From assembly GCA_009780515.1 (NCBI GenBank), contig WQZX01000031.1:1-38994 (forward strand): a DNA stretch of 38,994 nucleotides, given 5' to 3'. Both the position numbers and the translations under genes were made by a program. Numbering within the stretch: position 1 is the first letter of the stretch; each line of letters begins with the position of its first letter. This stretch comes from Nocardioidaceae bacterium (lineage in GTDB: Bacteria > Actinomycetota > Actinomycetes > Propionibacteriales > Nocardioidaceae). The notes under the pieces are model-generated. The model searched no databases. It was given only the letters and a program-made list of their open reading frames with translations, and was not told where the DNA came from. Shown here one piece after another: positions 8,362 through 15,052 of this stretch.

Positions 8362-8796
8362 TCAGGCGCGGGGCTCGCCGCCCCAGTTGGCGAGCTTGGT
8401 CGCCAGGGTGTGGAGGTCGACGCGTCCGGAGTCGCCCTCGGCGTGCGGCGCGAAGAACCACACGTGGAAGTGGCCGCGGTGGGCGCCGTACCTGCTGACG
8501 TCGACGTACGCTGCCTCCGGCAGGTTCTCGAGGATCCGCACCAGCCGGTTGGAGATGCGCCCGAACTCCGAGGCCTGGTCGTCGTCGAGCTGGCCGACCC
8601 GGGTGTGCTCGCGCGTCTGCAGCAGCAGCGCGGCGGCGAGCTCGGTGGGGCCGTCGGTGTAGGAGAGGATCCAGTCCTCGTCCTGCCAGACGATCCGCTC
8701 GGGCACCACGTTCGCGCACTCGGGGCACTCACCTGCACTCGCCCGGCGCCCTGCCCCCACGATGCGCGCCCAGACCTCTTCAGCAGTCTCTGACAT
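8362..8796 (-). CDS. HIT-like nucleotide-binding protein
   Basis: Cytosolic 144-residue HIT-superfamily protein, probably a nucleotidyl hydrolase or transferase. The N-terminal CPECANVVPERIVWQDEDWILSY segment has a CxxC pair followed by the usual HIT opening strands. The C-terminal GHFHVWFFAPH replaces the canonical HxHxH with H-F-H-V-W: the central (catalytic) histidine is kept but the third histidine is tryptophan. Variant triads occur in some HIT branches, so activity may differ from ordinary Hint enzymes. It is transcribed away from purC, whose start is 66 nt off, so the two promoters share a short divergent region. Confidence 0.75.
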   Translation of the reverse strand: MSETAEEVWARIVGAGRRASAGECPECANVVPERIVWQDEDWILSYTDGPTELAAALLLQTREHTRVGQLDDDQASEFGRISNRLVRILENLPEAAYVDVSRYGAHRGHFHVWFFAPHAEGDSGRVDLHTLATKLANWGGEPRA

Positions 8797-8849
8797 GGCA
8801 ACACTGTGCCAGCCGTCGTACGGCGGGAAACATCGACCCCCGCAATCAC

Positions 8850-8855
8850 TAGGCT
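8850..8855 (+). promoter_or_regulatory. Candidate leaderless -10 box of purC
   Basis: TAGGCT, identical to the purD box, lies exactly 7 nt upstream of GTG 8863. No Shine-Dalgarno sequence is present between them. Confidence 0.55.
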
Positions 8856-8862
8856 GAGGCGC

Positions 8863-9810
8863 GTGACGCTCGCGAACATCCCGCCCGCCCCCGAGCTCCC
8901 CGGGGCTCGCCACCTGCACTCCGGCAAGGTGCGCGACCTCTACGAGATCACCGAGGGCGCGCACGTCGGCAAGCTGCTGATGGTCGCCAGCGACCGGCTC
9001 TCGATCTTCGACTTCGTGCTCGCGACGACCATCCCGGACAAGGGCGAGATCCTCACCCGGATGTCGCTGTGGTGGTTCGAGCAGCTGAAGGACGTGGTGC
9101 CCAACCATGTCGTCTCGATCGACGTGCCCGACGCCGTCCGGGGCCGCGCGGTGATCTGCGAGAACCTCGACATGTTCCCGGTCGAGTGCGTCGCCCGCGG
9201 CTACCTCACGGGCTCCGGCCTGGTCGACTACGACGCCACCGGCGAGGTCTGCGGGATCGCGCTGCCGTCCGGCCTGGTCGACGGCAGCCGCCTGCCCCAC
9301 CCGATCTTCACGCCCGCCACGAAGGCCGACCTCGGCGACCACGACGAGAACGTCTCCTACGACGCCGTCGCCGCCACCGTCGGCGATGACACCGCAGCCG
9401 CGCTGCGCGACCTGACGCTGCGGGTCTACGGCACGGCCGAGGGGATCGCCCGTGAGCAGGGCATCATCCTGGCCGACACGAAGTTCGAGTTCGGCCGCGC
9501 CCAGGTGGTCGCTGACGAAGTCGCCGGGGAGCGAAGCGACCGACGGCCGCCTGTCGAGACGCCCATCGTCCTCGCCGACGAGGTGCTCACGCCCGACTCC
9601 AGCCGCTACTGGCCGGCCGACGACTACCGGCCGGGGCGCGCGCAGCCGTCGTACGACAAGCAGATCGTGCGCAACTGGGCGCTGTCGGAGGAGTCCGGTT
9701 GGGACAGGAGGTCGGGGGAGGCCCCGCCGCCCCTGCCGGCCGAGGTCGTCGAGCGCACCCGCAGCCGCTACATCGAGGCCTACGAGCGCCTCACCGGCGA
9801 GAGGTTCTGA
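8863..9810 (+). CDS. purC: SAICAR synthetase with an in-frame insertion
   Basis: Phosphoribosylaminoimidazole-succinocarboxamide synthase; joins aspartate to CAIR using ATP. 315 residues. Signature segments: HSGKVRDLYE, VASDRLSIFDFV, PVECVARGYLTGSGL, ADTKFEFG and ADEVLTPDSSRYWPADDY. The GTG start is set by homology (residues 1-20) and by the -10 box 7 nt upstream. Oddity: between the ADTKFEFG and ADEVLTPDSSR signatures there are about 17 extra residues (about 215-234, reading VADEVAGERSDRRPPVETP) compared with the M. tuberculosis sequence as I remember it, which has a short turn there. The DNA under this insert (about 9506-9564) resembles a dispersed palindromic repeat; see findings. The frame is intact and both signatures are preserved. 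Confidence 0.95.
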   Translation: MTLANIPPAPELPGARHLHSGKVRDLYEITEGAHVGKLLMVASDRLSIFDFVLATTIPDKGEILTRMSLWWFEQLKDVVPNHVVSIDVPDAVRGRAVICENLDMFPVECVARGYLTGSGLVDYDATGEVCGIALPSGLVDGSRLPHPIFTPATKADLGDHDENVSYDAVAATVGDDTAAALRDLTLRVYGTAEGIAREQGIILADTKFEFGRAQVVADEVAGERSDRRPPVETPIVLADEVLTPDSSRYWPADDYRPGRAQPSYDKQIVRNWALSEESGWDRRSGEAPPPLPAEVVERTRSRYIEAYERLTGERF

Positions 9811-9815
9811 CGGAG

Positions 9816-9851
9816 CGGAGGAGCGGGGCCCCCAATCTTCCCGCCCCTCCG
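9816..9851. terminator. Bidirectional terminator between purC and the SRPBCC gene
   Basis: CGGAGG-A-GCGGG pairs with CCCGC-C-CCTCCG: an 11-bp stem with one internal mismatch and a 12-nt loop, filling most of the 51-nt gap between convergent genes. Confidence 0.55.
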
Positions 9852-9861
9852 CCGATCGGGG

Positions 9862-10329
9862 TCAGCCCTGCTCGGCGAGCTCCTTGAGCTTCGCGAGCGT
9901 GGTGCTGAGGGCGTCCTGCAGCTCGTCGGCGTGGCTCTTGCCGCCGCCGAGCAGCGCGGCCGCGAAGACCTTGCCGACCGCGGTCGGCCGGCCCGGGATC
10001 GGACGACGCTGGACGAGGTGGGTGCCGTCGCCCTCCGGGGACAGCTCGAAGACCCAGTGCGCGCCGCTGGTCGTCGTACGCCACTCGAGGCGGCGGTGGG
10101 GTTGGAAGTCGACGACGACGTTGCGGGTCGTCCACGGGACCAGCTTGCGGCGGTTCCAGCCGATGTACTGCTGGCCGGCCCGGAAGCCGCCGTGCTTGAG
10201 CGGGGTCATCGCGATCAGCTCGGGCGACGCGGCGCTCAGGGCCTTGGTGTCGGTGACGACCTGCCACACCCGCTCGACGGGTGCATCGATGAGGATCTCG
10301 GCGCGCAGCTCGCGGGTGGGATCGCTCAT
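9862..10329 (-). CDS. SRPBCC (START-like) ligand-binding protein, copy 1
   Basis: 155-residue helix-grip protein of the polyketide cyclase/dehydrase-like SRPBCC superfamily. Visible features: the opening strand ELRAEILIDAPVERVWQVVTD, a central TTRNVVVDFQPHRRLEWRTT, the late strand WVFELSPEGDGTHLVQRR, and a C-terminal amphipathic helix (DALSTTLAKLKELAEQ). Such proteins bind hydrophobic ligands in a deep cavity. Its ATG overlaps the stop codon of the upstream DUF2236 gene (TCAT on the + strand), so the two are translationally coupled and probably work together, for instance with the SRPBCC protein presenting or accepting a lipophilic substrate. A clear paralogue lies at 19758-20219, at the other end of the same cluster. 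Confidence 0.82.
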   Translation of the reverse strand: MSDPTRELRAEILIDAPVERVWQVVTDTKALSAASPELIAMTPLKHGGFRAGQQYIGWNRRKLVPWTTRNVVVDFQPHRRLEWRTTTSGAHWVFELSPEGDGTHLVQRRPIPGRPTAVGKVFAAALLGGGKSHADELQDALSTTLAKLKELAEQG

Positions 10330-11360
10330 GCGGACTCCTCCTGGTGGTGGGCGGACACGGGGCACTTGGATCGGACGCCGTCGGCGACGGTGAAGGTGTA
10401 GCCGTCCTCCGGCGCGCCGGCCCTGAGGTAGCGGGGGTCGGCTGCCACGTCGTGCTGGTAGCCGATGGTGTGGATGTCTGGCTGGGCGCCGAAGCGGCTG
10501 AAGCTGCCGACCCAGGTCCGGCTCAGGTTCGTGCGGAGCTTGGGCTCGCCGGTGAGGTAGGCCTGGATGCCGGCGCGCAGCGTGCGGTGGGCCATCGCGC
10601 TGCGCGGCTCGGCGCCCACGCACTCGCGGGTCTTGTCGGTGAGGCCGGCGCCGAGGTACGCCGCGGCGAGCCGCTGTGAGCGACGTGGGAACCACACGCG
10701 GAAGCCATCGACCTGGCCGCGCCAGAGCTGGTGGGCCTCGTTGGTCGGGCGACCGAACTTCGCCTCGAAGGCGTCTACCCAGGGCTCGACCTCGTCGGGG
10801 TCGTCCCAGATGCCGGTGAGGCCCATGCCCTCGCCGATGCCGCGCCAGAAGCTGTAGCGCGCGAGCCGCTCGTTGCGGGTGAAGTAGGTGCGGTGGCCGA
10901 ACGAGCCGACCCAGCGGTCGGGCTCGGTCATCAGCAGGCCGAGGACGTGCAGCTGCGTGTCGTTGGTGACGCCACGGACGTCGTGGTGGATCTGCTGGAC
11001 CCGGTCGAGCACCTCGCGCACCTGCCGCGAGCGGTGGCCGTAGCGCATGAACATCCCGAAGAACGTCAGCGTGTCTCGGTCGCGGTGCTCGGGGTGGAGC
11101 AGCTGCTCGCCGGTGCCGCCGCGGTAGCCGACAGCCGCCTCGCCGGGATGGATCAGGCCGCGCGCGGTGCCGGAGGCGTACGCCGCGTGGGCGAACATCG
11201 GCGGCGTGCGCACCTCGAGGGAGAGGTGGGTGATCTCGGCGTCGTGCTCGAGGGGGTCGAGGTCCTCGATCATCCCGCGCACCTCGGCCATCGTGACCGC
11301 GCGGTCCTCCCAGAGCTCCTGGCGAGGCAGTCGGTACGGCGGGTTCGGACTCTCGGGCAT
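10326..11360 (-). CDS. DUF2236/MpaB-like oxygenase, copy 1
   Basis: 344-residue predicted haem-dependent oxygenase of the DUF2236 superfamily, which includes fungal MpaB and the rubber oxygenase Lcp. The core segment runs from about residue 92 to 185. It contains R93-x3-T97, then VQQIHHDVRG with His125/126, then DRWVGSFGHRTYFTRNERLARYSFWRGIGEGMG. The R-x3-T pair followed about 30 residues later by a histidine matches the arrangement I remember for the active site and axial haem ligand of Lcp (R164, T168, H198). It is more divergent than copy 2 (13937-15052), so the family call is less secure. Shine-Dalgarno AAGGGA lies about 8 nt upstream of the ATG. It is divergent from an aldehyde dehydrogenase with an operator-like palindrome between them. 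Confidence 0.7.
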   Translation of the reverse strand: MPESPNPPYRLPRQELWEDRAVTMAEVRGMIEDLDPLEHDAEITHLSLEVRTPPMFAHAAYASGTARGLIHPGEAAVGYRGGTGEQLLHPEHRDRDTLTFFGMFMRYGHRSRQVREVLDRVQQIHHDVRGVTNDTQLHVLGLLMTEPDRWVGSFGHRTYFTRNERLARYSFWRGIGEGMGLTGIWDDPDEVEPWVDAFEAKFGRPTNEAHQLWRGQVDGFRVWFPRRSQRLAAAYLGAGLTDKTRECVGAEPRSAMAHRTLRAGIQAYLTGEPKLRTNLSRTWVGSFSRFGAQPDIHTIGYQHDVAADPRYLRAGAPEDGYTFTVADGVRSKCPVSAHHQEESA

Positions 11361-11399
11361 CGGTGTCCCTTCGGGGGTTGCGACCGTCGATTTCTGATC

Positions 11400-11414
11400 T
11401 AGAGTGTGACTCTA
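11400..11414. promoter_or_regulatory. Operator-like palindrome in the divergent promoter region
   Basis: TAGAGT-GTG-ACTCTA is a perfect 6-bp inverted repeat with a 3-nt centre. It lies in the 109-nt space between the DUF2236 copy 1 start (- strand) and the aldehyde dehydrogenase start (+ strand). Size and symmetry suit a TetR-family dimer. The nearest candidate is the TetR gene at 13210, directly after the aldehyde dehydrogenase; this assignment is inference. Confidence 0.55.
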
Positions 11415-11469
11415 ACTCTGAATGGCCGGCGTTGACCACCCGGCCGAACTGTGAACTAGGACAAGGCCC

Positions 11470-13188
11470 ATGACCGTTCCCACGCTGAATCTCGACGACC
11501 TCGACGCAGTGCGCGACGACCTCGACGACGACATCCGCGCGCTCGGAGGAGGCATCGCCGCCTGGGCCGCGCTCGACCTCGCGGGCCGGGCCGACCTCCT
11601 CCGCCGCGTCCACGAGACCGTCTCGGCGAACGCGGGGATCTGGGCCGAGGCCGCGATCGCCGCCAAGGGGACGCCCGCCGGCCCCTGGGAGGGCGAGGAG
11701 TGGCTGACCGGCCCGTACGTCGCCGCCGCCAACGCGCTCGCTCTCGCGGAGAGCCTCGACCGCCTGGCCGCGGGCCGCTCGTCGGCGGGTGCGCTGCCGG
11801 CGCGCGAGGTGACCGGTGGTCGCGTCGCCCTCGAGGTGCTGCCCGCGAACGTCCAGCAGGCGCTGCTGTTCAGCGGCTTCAAGGGCGAGATCTGGATGCC
11901 CCCGGGCGTCGACCTCGCGACGATCACCGCCGAGGCGGGGCTGGGCGCTCGTCGTACGGGCGAGAACGGCGGGGTGGGCCTGGTGCTGGGAGCCGGGAAC
12001 ATCTCCTCGATCGGCCCGCTCGACGTGCTCTACGAGCTCGTCGCGCACAACCGGGCGGCGGTCCTCAAGCTCAACCCGACCTTCGCCGGCCTCAAGCCGG
12101 CGCTCGACCTGGCGCTGGCGCCGCTGGTCGACGCCGACCTGTTGCGGGTCGTCAACGGGGGCGCGGCCGTCGGCGGCTACCTGGCCGATCATGCCGACGT
12201 CGTCCACGTCCACATCACCGGGTCGGGCATGACCCACGACGCCATCGTGTGGGGTGTCGGCGAGGAGGCGGCCGCGCGCCGGGCCTCCGGCAGCCCGCGG
12301 CTGGCCAAGCCGATCACCAGCGAGCTCGGCGGCGTCTCGCCGATCATCGTGGTGCCGGGCCGGTGGTCGCGAGCCGACCTGCGCTACCAGGCCGAGCAGG
12401 TCGTGACCCAGCGGCTGCAGAACTCCGGGCACAACTGCATCTCCGGCCAGCTGCTGATCCTCAGCAGCGACTGGGAGCAGCGCGACGACTTCCTGTGGGC
12501 TGTCCGCGACGTCATCAACGACCTGCCCGAGCGCGAGCCGTGGTACCCGGGCACCGATCGCAAGATGGCCGCCGCGCGCTCGTCGTACTCCCGGCTCGAG
12601 GACATCCGTGGCCGTCTGCTGATCGGCGTCGACGCGGACAAGGACGAGCCGCTGTTCGAGACCGAGTACTTCTCGCCGGTGCTCGGGCACACCCGCCTGC
12701 CCGGTCTCGGCGCCGACTTCTTCCGCAACGCGGTCGCGTTCGCGAACGACCGGCTCGATGGCACCCTCGGCGCGAGCATCGTGGTGGAGCCGGGCGACCG
12801 CCGGCGGATGGGCGACACGTTCGAGTCGATCCTGGCCGACCTGCGCTACGGCACGATCGGGATCAACGTGTGGAGCGCCTTCGGCTTCCTGGTCGCGGGC
12901 CTGCCGTGGGGCGCGTTCCCCGGGCACACGGTCGACGCGGTCGGCAGCGGCATCGGCACGGTCCACAACGCGCACCTCGTCAGCGGGCCCGAGCGGTCGG
13001 TCGTCACCGGCCCGTTCCGTCCCTTCCCGCGGTCCTGCCTGGCCGGCGAGCTGGCGATGTCGCCGAAGCCGGGCTGGTTCGTGACCGCCCGCAACTCCGA
13101 CAACACCGCGCGGGCGCTGACCGAGTACGGCGCGAAGCCCGGGTGGGCGCGGATGCCGAAGCTGTTCGCCCAGGCGCTGCGAGGCTAG
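11470..13188 (+). CDS. Atypical large aldehyde dehydrogenase family protein, copy 1
   Basis: 572-residue NAD(P)-dependent aldehyde dehydrogenase superfamily member, longer than the usual ~480-500 residues. Expected active-site residues are visible: Asn177 in LGAGNIS, Lys200 in VLKLNP, general-base Glu285 in ITSELGGVSP and nucleophile Cys323 in SGHNCISGQ. The cofactor loop HVHITGSGMTHDAI (about 246-259) stands in for the usual FTGST motif. Extra length lies in an N-terminal helical region (about 1-115) and a C-terminal tail after VGSGIGTVHN. It probably oxidises an aldehyde to an acid. Its best relative in view is the copy at 15052-16761. It is divergent from DUF2236 copy 1 and 21 nt upstream of a TetR gene. 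Confidence 0.85.
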   Translation: MTVPTLNLDDLDAVRDDLDDDIRALGGGIAAWAALDLAGRADLLRRVHETVSANAGIWAEAAIAAKGTPAGPWEGEEWLTGPYVAAANALALAESLDRLAAGRSSAGALPAREVTGGRVALEVLPANVQQALLFSGFKGEIWMPPGVDLATITAEAGLGARRTGENGGVGLVLGAGNISSIGPLDVLYELVAHNRAAVLKLNPTFAGLKPALDLALAPLVDADLLRVVNGGAAVGGYLADHADVVHVHITGSGMTHDAIVWGVGEEAAARRASGSPRLAKPITSELGGVSPIIVVPGRWSRADLRYQAEQVVTQRLQNSGHNCISGQLLILSSDWEQRDDFLWAVRDVINDLPEREPWYPGTDRKMAAARSSYSRLEDIRGRLLIGVDADKDEPLFETEYFSPVLGHTRLPGLGADFFRNAVAFANDRLDGTLGASIVVEPGDRRRMGDTFESILADLRYGTIGINVWSAFGFLVAGLPWGAFPGHTVDAVGSGIGTVHNAHLVSGPERSVVTGPFRPFPRSCLAGELAMSPKPGWFVTARNSDNTARALTEYGAKPGWARMPKLFAQALRG

Positions 13189-13196
13189 ATCGGGGA

Positions 13197-13202
13197 TAGG
13201 GT
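13197..13202 (+). promoter_or_regulatory. Candidate leaderless -10 box of the TetR gene
   Basis: TAGGGT stands exactly 7 nt before GTG 13210, inside the 21-nt gap after the aldehyde dehydrogenase, so the regulator can be expressed on its own. Confidence 0.5.
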
Positions 13203-13209
13203 CCGGCGC

Positions 13210-13842
13210 GTGACCGAGCTCGACACCAGCCACGCCGCCCGCGGTGCGCGGCGACGGGAGCGCACGCGGACGCTGGTGCTCGACGCCGTCGAGCGCATGC
13301 TCGCGGACCGGTCGCCGGACTCGATCCGGATCGAGGACGTCGCCGCCGAGGCGGGGGTCTCGCCCGCGTCGGTCTACGTGCACTTCGGGACCAAGGACGG
13401 CCTGGTCGCCGCGACCGTGGAGCGCCTGGCCGAGTACGTGCGCGACGCGCTGCGGACGGCGTACGCCGCCGGATCGACGCCGTTCGGGCAGTTCCAGCAG
13501 GCGGGTGTGGCCTACATCCGGCTGCTGCTCGACCACCCGGCCCTCACGCGCTACCTGGCCGGCGGCGGCATCTCCGGTCTCGAGTCCTCGGCCGAGCAGA
13601 CCCTGTCGGAGCGGATCGCCCCGCTGCGCGAGGAGTTCGAGCAGCGCATCCGGGCGGCCATCGACGCGGGCGAGATGATCCCGACCGACGCCCGGCGGCT
13701 GTCCTACTTCCTGCTCGGCGCCTGGGGTGGCGTCGCGTCGCTGGCGCTGCGCGACGACGCTGTCGCCCTCGACGCGGCGGAGGTCGAGCGCGCCGTGCTG
13801 GAGGCGAGCTCCGCGCTCGTCGTGGGGCTGACAGCACCCTGA
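13210..13842 (+). CDS. TetR/AcrR family transcriptional regulator (1)
   Basis: 210-residue one-component repressor. The helix-turn-helix is in residues about 17-62: RTRTLVLDAVERMLADRSPDSIRIEDVAAEAGVSPASVYVHFGTKDGLVAA contains the signature IEDVAAEAGVSPASVYVHF and the following KDGLV. The C-terminal two-thirds is an all-helical ligand-binding and dimer domain that differs from the other two TetR proteins here. It lies between the ALDH1 and DUF2236-2 genes, and operator-like palindromes occur on both sides (11400-11414 and 13880-13918), so it may control both modules; this is inferred from position only. The GTG start is supported by the TAGGGT box 7 nt upstream. Confidence 0.9.
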   Translation: MTELDTSHAARGARRRERTRTLVLDAVERMLADRSPDSIRIEDVAAEAGVSPASVYVHFGTKDGLVAATVERLAEYVRDALRTAYAAGSTPFGQFQQAGVAYIRLLLDHPALTRYLAGGGISGLESSAEQTLSERIAPLREEFEQRIRAAIDAGEMIPTDARRLSYFLLGAWGGVASLALRDDAVALDAAEVERAVLEASSALVVGLTAP

Positions 13843-13860
13843 GACGCCGCGGCTCCCTGT

Positions 13861-13889
13861 TTACCGCTACACCGTGAAGCGGTTACGGT
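13861..13889 (+). promoter_or_regulatory. Promoter of the DUF2236-ALDH-TetR operon
   Basis: TTACCG at 13861-13866 and TACGGT at 13884-13889 are separated by 17 nt, as expected for -35 and -10 elements. They would start a transcript near 13896 with a leader of about 40 nt carrying the strong Shine-Dalgarno AGGAGGT at 13923-13929. Confidence 0.5.
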
Positions 13890-13918
13890 GTTACCGGTGC
13901 GTGGTGCACCAGTAACAC
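13880..13918. promoter_or_regulatory. Overlapping operator-like inverted repeats
   Basis: Two symmetrical elements overlap the -10 box and start site. The first is CGGTTACGGTGTTACCG (13880-13896), an imperfect palindrome with 12 of 16 positions paired. The second is a 7-bp inverted repeat, GTGTTAC (13888-13894) with GTAACAC (13912-13918), spaced by 17 nt. GTTAC/GTAAC thus occurs three times in 35 bp, a layout suited to repression by TetR-type dimers such as the products of the flanking genes at 13210 and 16773. Confidence 0.5.
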
Positions 13919-13936
13919 GTGCAGGAGGTCGATCCC

Positions 13937-15052
13937 ATGTCCGAGCCCCACCAGCCGTACGCCGGCGGGTCCGTGGAGGACCGCGAGGTCGTGCCGATGC
14001 GCGACCACGGCTTCTTCGCCCCCGACTCCGTCGCGCGCCGGGTCTGGTCCTACCCGACCTCGATGCTGCTCGGCTTCTCCCGGGCGGTGACGATCGAGCA
14101 CCTCGACCCGGACCTCACCGCGGCCGTCATCCAGTCCGGCCAGGTCAAGCAGCGCACCCCGCTGCGGTTCGACCGGACGATGCAGTACTTCGCCACGATC
14201 CTCTTCGGCGACGCCGAGTCGGTGCTCAAGTCCTCCGACATCCTGATGAGGATCCACAGCCGTGCGACCGGCACCGACCCGGTGACTGGCCGTGGCTTCG
14301 CGGCGAACGACCCCGAGTCGCAGAAGTGGATCCACCTCACGGCCTGGCACTCGATCCTCATCACCTACGAGATGTTCGGCCCCGGCCGGCTCAGCGAGGC
14401 CGACGAGCTCGAGTACTGGCGCGAGTGCGCCGTGGCCGCCCGGTTCCAGACCATCGACGTCGAGAGCCTGCCGCGCACGCGCGCCGAGGTGGCGGCGTAC
14501 TTCGACGACTTCCGGCCCAAGATGGTCGCCTCGGCGGGCATGCTGGACATGTTCGACTTCCTGGTGAACATGCAGCTCTCCTCGCTGCCGCCGGAGATCC
14601 CCGAGCCGATCCGCAAGTCGCTCAATGCGCTCACCTCGCGCGCCGTCGTCGCGACGATGCCGAAGTGGATGCGCGAGATGGGCCACGTGCCGCAGAGCGC
14701 GGCCGTCGACGCCGTCACGATCATGGCGCTCAAGCCCGTGCTGCTGGCGATCTCGAAGGCGCCGCGGGTCATGCTGCCGCTGCTGCGGACGCTGACGCCC
14801 CGCACCTACCCGATCCTGGCCCCCTTCTTCCTCGGCATGAAGCCGCTGGAGGAGCACGTCTTCACCGAGGACGAGGCCCGCCAGCGGTTCGCGTACCCGA
14901 ACAGGCCTCGCGACATCTACCTTGAGCAGCAGCGGGCGCGCGCCGAGGGGCACGGGCCCACGCCGTACGAGCACGACCACCGCGACGACCTCCTCGCCTT
15001 CGCGACCGCGGGCGAGAGCGGCGGCACCATCGACCAGCACGGAGGACACTGA
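13937..15052 (+). CDS. DUF2236/MpaB-like oxygenase, copy 2
   Basis: 371-residue predicted haem-containing oxygenase of the DUF2236 (MpaB/Lcp-like) family. Core motifs: TPLRFDRTMQYFATILFGDAE with R77-x3-T81; DILMRIHSRATGTDPVTGRGFAANDPESQKWIHLTAWHS with His107 (candidate axial haem ligand), His133 and His138; then EYWRECAVAARFQTIDVESLPRTRAEVAAYFDDF, typical of this family. The ATG at 13937 is chosen over a GTG at 13919 because AGGAGGT lies 7 nt before it. The stop overlaps the next gene's ATG (TGATG). It heads the operon with an aldehyde dehydrogenase, a TetR gene and an acyl-CoA ligase. Family members cleave or oxidise lipophilic, often isoprenoid, substrates; the substrate here is unknown. 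Confidence 0.85.
   Translation: MSEPHQPYAGGSVEDREVVPMRDHGFFAPDSVARRVWSYPTSMLLGFSRAVTIEHLDPDLTAAVIQSGQVKQRTPLRFDRTMQYFATILFGDAESVLKSSDILMRIHSRATGTDPVTGRGFAANDPESQKWIHLTAWHSILITYEMFGPGRLSEADELEYWRECAVAARFQTIDVESLPRTRAEVAAYFDDFRPKMVASAGMLDMFDFLVNMQLSSLPPEIPEPIRKSLNALTSRAVVATMPKWMREMGHVPQSAAVDAVTIMALKPVLLAISKAPRVMLPLLRTLTPRTYPILAPFFLGMKPLEEHVFTEDEARQRFAYPNRPRDIYLEQQRARAEGHGPTPYEHDHRDDLLAFATAGESGGTIDQHGGH

Noticed and set aside
9862..13536. A 1224-codon open frame on the - strand
   Set aside because: Only its last part (the SRPBCC protein) is real; the rest is antisense to the ALDH and other genes, with Arg/Asp/Val-rich composition and no recognisable domain.
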